A stretch of DNA of 42,169 nt from Deltaproteobacteria bacterium (GTDB taxonomy: Bacteria > Desulfobacterota > Deferrisomatia > Deferrisomatales > BM512): the NCBI GenBank assembly GCA_002869015.1, contig PKTT01000052.1, positions 1-42,169 on the forward strand. Direction: 5' to 3'. The position numbers and the translations under genes were made by a program. This document shows, piece after piece, positions 39,710 through 42,169 of this stretch (positions are counted from its first letter, which is position 1; the number at the start of each line of letters is the position of its first letter). Under the pieces are notes generated by a model. It searched no databases and was not told the DNA's origin. It worked only from the letters and a program-made list of their open reading frames with translations.

Positions 39710-42118
39710 ATGGGCAAGATAAGAAAGGCAGCAGTTCTGGGCGCGGGCGTCATGGGCGCGGCGATCGCCGCGCATCTGGCCAACGCCAATATCCCGACGC
39801 TTCTCCTGGATATCGTTCCGGGAGAGCCGAACGAGGACGAGAAGAAGAAGGGTCTCGACCTCGACAGCCCTGCGGTCAGAAACCGTTTCGCCGCAGGAGG
39901 CATAGCCAAGGCTTTAAAGGCGCAGCCTGCCGCGTTCAGCCATAAGAAGAACGCAAAGCTCGTCACCCCCGGCAACTTTGAGGACGACCTCGACAAGCTC
40001 GCGGAGGTCGACTGGGTCGTGGAGGCGGTTGTGGAGAGGATGGATATCAAGATATCCCTCTTCGAGAGGGTGGCTACCCATCTTAAACCGGGAGCCCTCC
40101 TCACCACCAACACCTCAGGCCTCTCGGTTAACGAGATGGCGGCGGCGATCCCCGAAGAGCTTAAAGGTCGCTTCTTCGGCACCCACTTTTTCAACCCTCC
40201 CCGCTATATGCACTTGCTTGAAATTATTCCCGCTGAGACGACTGACCCGGCGGCGATGGAGGAGTTTGCTGAATTTGCCGAGTTCTCCCTCGGCAAGGGC
40301 ATTGTCTACGCCAAGGACACCATAAACTTCATAGCAAATCGCATAGGCGTCTTCTCGATGCTTTACACAGGCGTAGCGATGGAGCAGCACGGGCTTAACA
40401 TTGAAGCGGTCGACGCTCTCACCGGAAAACCCTTTGCCCGCCCCAAGAGCGCGACCTACCGCACCGCCGACCTCGTCGGCCTCGATGTACTCGCCCACGT
40501 CGCCAAAAACCAGTATGACGGCGCCCCGGACGATGAACATCGCGAAGTCTTCAAGCTCCCCGCATACCTGGACAAGCTCCTCGAAGCTGGTCAGCTCGGC
40601 ATGAAGACGGGCGGCGGCTTTTACAAGCGCGCCAAGGATGAGTCGGGCAAAAAGGTGACTCTTGTCCTCGACACCGCAACCGGTGAATACCGCCCCAAGG
40701 AGAAGGTTAAATTCCCTGTCCTTGAAGAGCTAAAGCAGATTGAGGAGCCCACAAAGCGTGTGGCGGCCCTGATACGCGACAAATCAGCGGCGGGCAAGTT
40801 CAGCTGGGACGTAATCGCGGAGACACTACTCTACGCAGCGAGGCGCATCCCCTCCGTATCCGCCGACGTGGTCTCCATCGACCGGGCGCTGCGCTGGGGT
40901 TTTGGTTGGGAGGTCGGCCCCTTTGAGATATGGGACGGCATCGGGGTGAAGAAATCGGTTGAGAAGATGCTCGCCGAGGGGCGCGACGTGCCGGAGGGAG
41001 TAAAAGCCCTCGCCGACTCCGACAACCCCACTTTCTACCTGAAGAACGGGGTAGAGATAAAGGTTTGGAATATGGTGGAGAAGAAGCATGAGCCCCTCCC
41101 CGCCAGAAAGAATGTGACTGTCCTCTCCGACCTTAAAGCGGCGAAGCGAGTCCTCTACTCCAACGCGGAGGCCTCAATAATCGACCTTGGAGACAGGGTG
41201 GCGTGCCTTGAGTTCCACTCCAAGATGAACGCCATCGGCGGCGGCATAATGACCGCAATCCAGAAGGCCACCTCCGACAACGGCGCAAATTACGATGCCC
41301 TCGTCGTCGGCAACCAGGGTGAGAATTTCTCCGTAGGCGCGAACCTCATGCTCATCCTCTTCGAGGCGCTTGAGGGCGAGCTTGACGCTATAAACGCAAT
41401 GGTAGCCGCCTTCCAGAAGGGGACCATGGCCCTTAAATACTCTCCGGTTCCGGTAGTTGCCGCGCCCTTCGGGAGAGTCCTCGGCGGCGGCGCTGAGGTC
41501 TGCCTCCACTCCCACCGCGTACAGGCGAGCCTTGAATCCTACATGGGCCTCGTAGAGGTCGGCGTAGGGCTCGTACCCGGCGGCGGCGGCACTAAGGAAT
41601 TCGCCCTACGCTCGATGGTCGGTTATCCCGGCAGCGGCGCGGACCCCTTCCCCTTCATCAGAAACGCCTTTGAGAGCATCGCTATGGCAAAGGTCTCCTT
41701 CTCGGCGCATGAAGCTCAGGACCTTGGCTTTTTGCGCCCCGGCGACCGCATCTCTATGAACGCCGAGCACCTCATAGACGACGCGAAGAGAAGCGCGATA
41801 GACCTGCTTGAGTCCGGCTGGACTCCGCTGGTCAAGGAGACCGCGACCATCAAAGCGCTTGGCCGCGACGGCCTGGGGAACTTCCGCTCCGTCCTCCACA
41901 ATATGAAGTCGGGCAAGTTCATAAGCGAGCACGATGAGCTCGTGGCGACAAAGGTTGCGACGATCCTCTGCGGAGGCGACATAGAGGCGGGCACAGAGGT
42001 TACTGAGCAGTACCTGCTTGACCTCGAAAGGCGCGCTTTCATTGAGCTTTGCGCCGAGCGTAAGACCCTTGAGCGTATCCAGCACATACTAAAGACAGGC
42101 AAGCCCCTCCGGAACTAG
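39710..42118 (+). CDS. fadN: Bifunctional 3-hydroxyacyl-CoA dehydrogenase/enoyl-CoA hydratase (FadN-like)
   Basis: An 802-residue beta-oxidation protein that hydrates 2-enoyl-CoA and oxidises the 3-hydroxyacyl-CoA with NAD. The dehydrogenase is N-terminal: AAVLGAGVMGAAIAAHLA (Rossmann), NTSGLSVNEMA and the catalytic THFFNPPRYMHLLE. The hydratase is C-terminal: NQGENFSVGANL, GRVLGGGAEVCLHSHRV and EVGVGLVPGGGGT with the catalytic Glu. This order is that of B. subtilis FadN and the reverse of E. coli FadB/FadJ. ATG 39710 has GGAG 5 nt upstream; the GTG at 39704 overlaps that site. It is followed by a thiolase gene, matching fadN-fadA. It could serve fatty acids or the late steps of aromatic catabolism. 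Confidence 0.92.
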   Translation: MGKIRKAAVLGAGVMGAAIAAHLANANIPTLLLDIVPGEPNEDEKKKGLDLDSPAVRNRFAAGGIAKALKAQPAAFSHKKNAKLVTPGNFEDDLDKLAEVDWVVEAVVERMDIKISLFERVATHLKPGALLTTNTSGLSVNEMAAAIPEELKGRFFGTHFFNPPRYMHLLEIIPAETTDPAAMEEFAEFAEFSLGKGIVYAKDTINFIANRIGVFSMLYTGVAMEQHGLNIEAVDALTGKPFARPKSATYRTADLVGLDVLAHVAKNQYDGAPDDEHREVFKLPAYLDKLLEAGQLGMKTGGGFYKRAKDESGKKVTLVLDTATGEYRPKEKVKFPVLEELKQIEEPTKRVAALIRDKSAAGKFSWDVIAETLLYAARRIPSVSADVVSIDRALRWGFGWEVGPFEIWDGIGVKKSVEKMLAEGRDVPEGVKALADSDNPTFYLKNGVEIKVWNMVEKKHEPLPARKNVTVLSDLKAAKRVLYSNAEASIIDLGDRVACLEFHSKMNAIGGGIMTAIQKATSDNGANYDALVVGNQGENFSVGANLMLILFEALEGELDAINAMVAAFQKGTMALKYSPVPVVAAPFGRVLGGGAEVCLHSHRVQASLESYMGLVEVGVGLVPGGGGTKEFALRSMVGYPGSGADPFPFIRNAFESIAMAKVSFSAHEAQDLGFLRPGDRISMNAEHLIDDAKRSAIDLLESGWTPLVKETATIKALGRDGLGNFRSVLHNMKSGKFISEHDELVATKVATILCGGDIEAGTEVTEQYLLDLERRAFIELCAERKTLERIQHILKTGKPLRN

Positions 42119-42145
42119 GCGGTAGGCTTCAAAAGGAGATATATG

Positions 42146-42169
42146 ATGCAAGATGCCGTTATAGTAGCC
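42146..42169 (+). CDS. fadA: Start of a thiolase gene (partial, runs off the window)
   Basis: After AGGAG (42134-42138) two ATG codons stand in tandem at 42143 and 42146. The second, 7 nt from the site, gives MQDAVIVA, the usual beginning of FadA-type acetyl-CoA acyltransferases. Position directly after a FadN-like gene supports the call. Only eight codons are visible, so it rests mainly on context. Confidence 0.65.

Noticed and set aside
1-42169. CRISPR arrays, tRNA or rRNA genes, insertion sequences
   Set aside because: No spaced direct repeats, no cloverleaf-like segments and no transposase frames were seen on either strand.

Overview
The window looks like chromosomal DNA of a strictly anaerobic, aromatic-degrading bacterium, most likely of the former Deltaproteobacteria (Desulfobacterota/Geobacterota). 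This rests on gene content: a complete class II benzoyl-CoA reductase operon (bamB to bamI), two UGA-encoded selenocysteines, sigma54 promoters with an NtrC-type regulator, and an indolepyruvate:ferredoxin oxidoreductase. No rRNA, tRNA, CRISPR array or insertion sequence was seen. Many genes use GTG or TTG starts, so I reset several starts by ribosome binding site.

Layout. (1) 31-4766, minus: ACT-domain protein, ketopantoate reductase-like protein, acyl-CoA ligase, iorA (iorB probably begins just outside the left edge), behind a sigma54 promoter at 4831-4846. (2) 4952-6244, minus: paaK-type aryl-CoA ligase behind a perfect sigma54 promoter at 6475-6490 with a 220-nt leader. (3) 24086-6656, minus: one long run, DUF2080-like protein, GNAT, bamB-C-D-E-F-G-H-I, thiolase, SDR, dienoyl-CoA hydratase (bamR), amidohydrolase, bamQ, bamA, ending at a strong terminator (6595-6630). 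It encodes ring reduction of benzoyl-CoA, hydration, dehydrogenation and ring cleavage, plus two enzymes suited to the first beta-oxidation steps of 3-hydroxypimelyl-CoA. (4) 26486-24305, minus: two BcrA/BcrD-type (BzdP/Q-like) ATPases, an 8-Cys ferredoxin and a small Cys-rich protein, with no BcrB/C catalytic partner beside them. (5) 26731-31130, plus: soluble sensor kinase, NtrC-type regulator, transglutaminase-like protein, thioesterase. (6) 31148-36434: orphan HTH antitoxin-like gene, CDF transporter, CorA, MscS, DUF432 protein, alpha/beta hydrolase. (7) 36866-38868, plus: single-subunit HgdB-like protein and its ATPase, resembling the double-cubane cluster protein system. (8) 39058 to the right edge, plus: FadR-like TetR regulator, FadN-like bifunctional protein and the start of a thiolase, behind a near-perfect FadR-type operator.

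Main points for a second look: both bamE and bamF carry an in-frame UGA at a conserved Cys position, each followed by a SECIS-like hairpin. A 15-bp motif, GGTT-N7-ACCG, recurs five times in intergenic DNA and lies 86-95 bp upstream of the predicted start at both sigma54 promoters. An orphan ATP-driven activase pair sits beside a reductase class regarded as ATP-independent. A DCCP-like pair and a fad-type locus with a Bacillus-like FadR box complete the list. Nothing was computed beyond reading; statements on regulation and partners are inferences.
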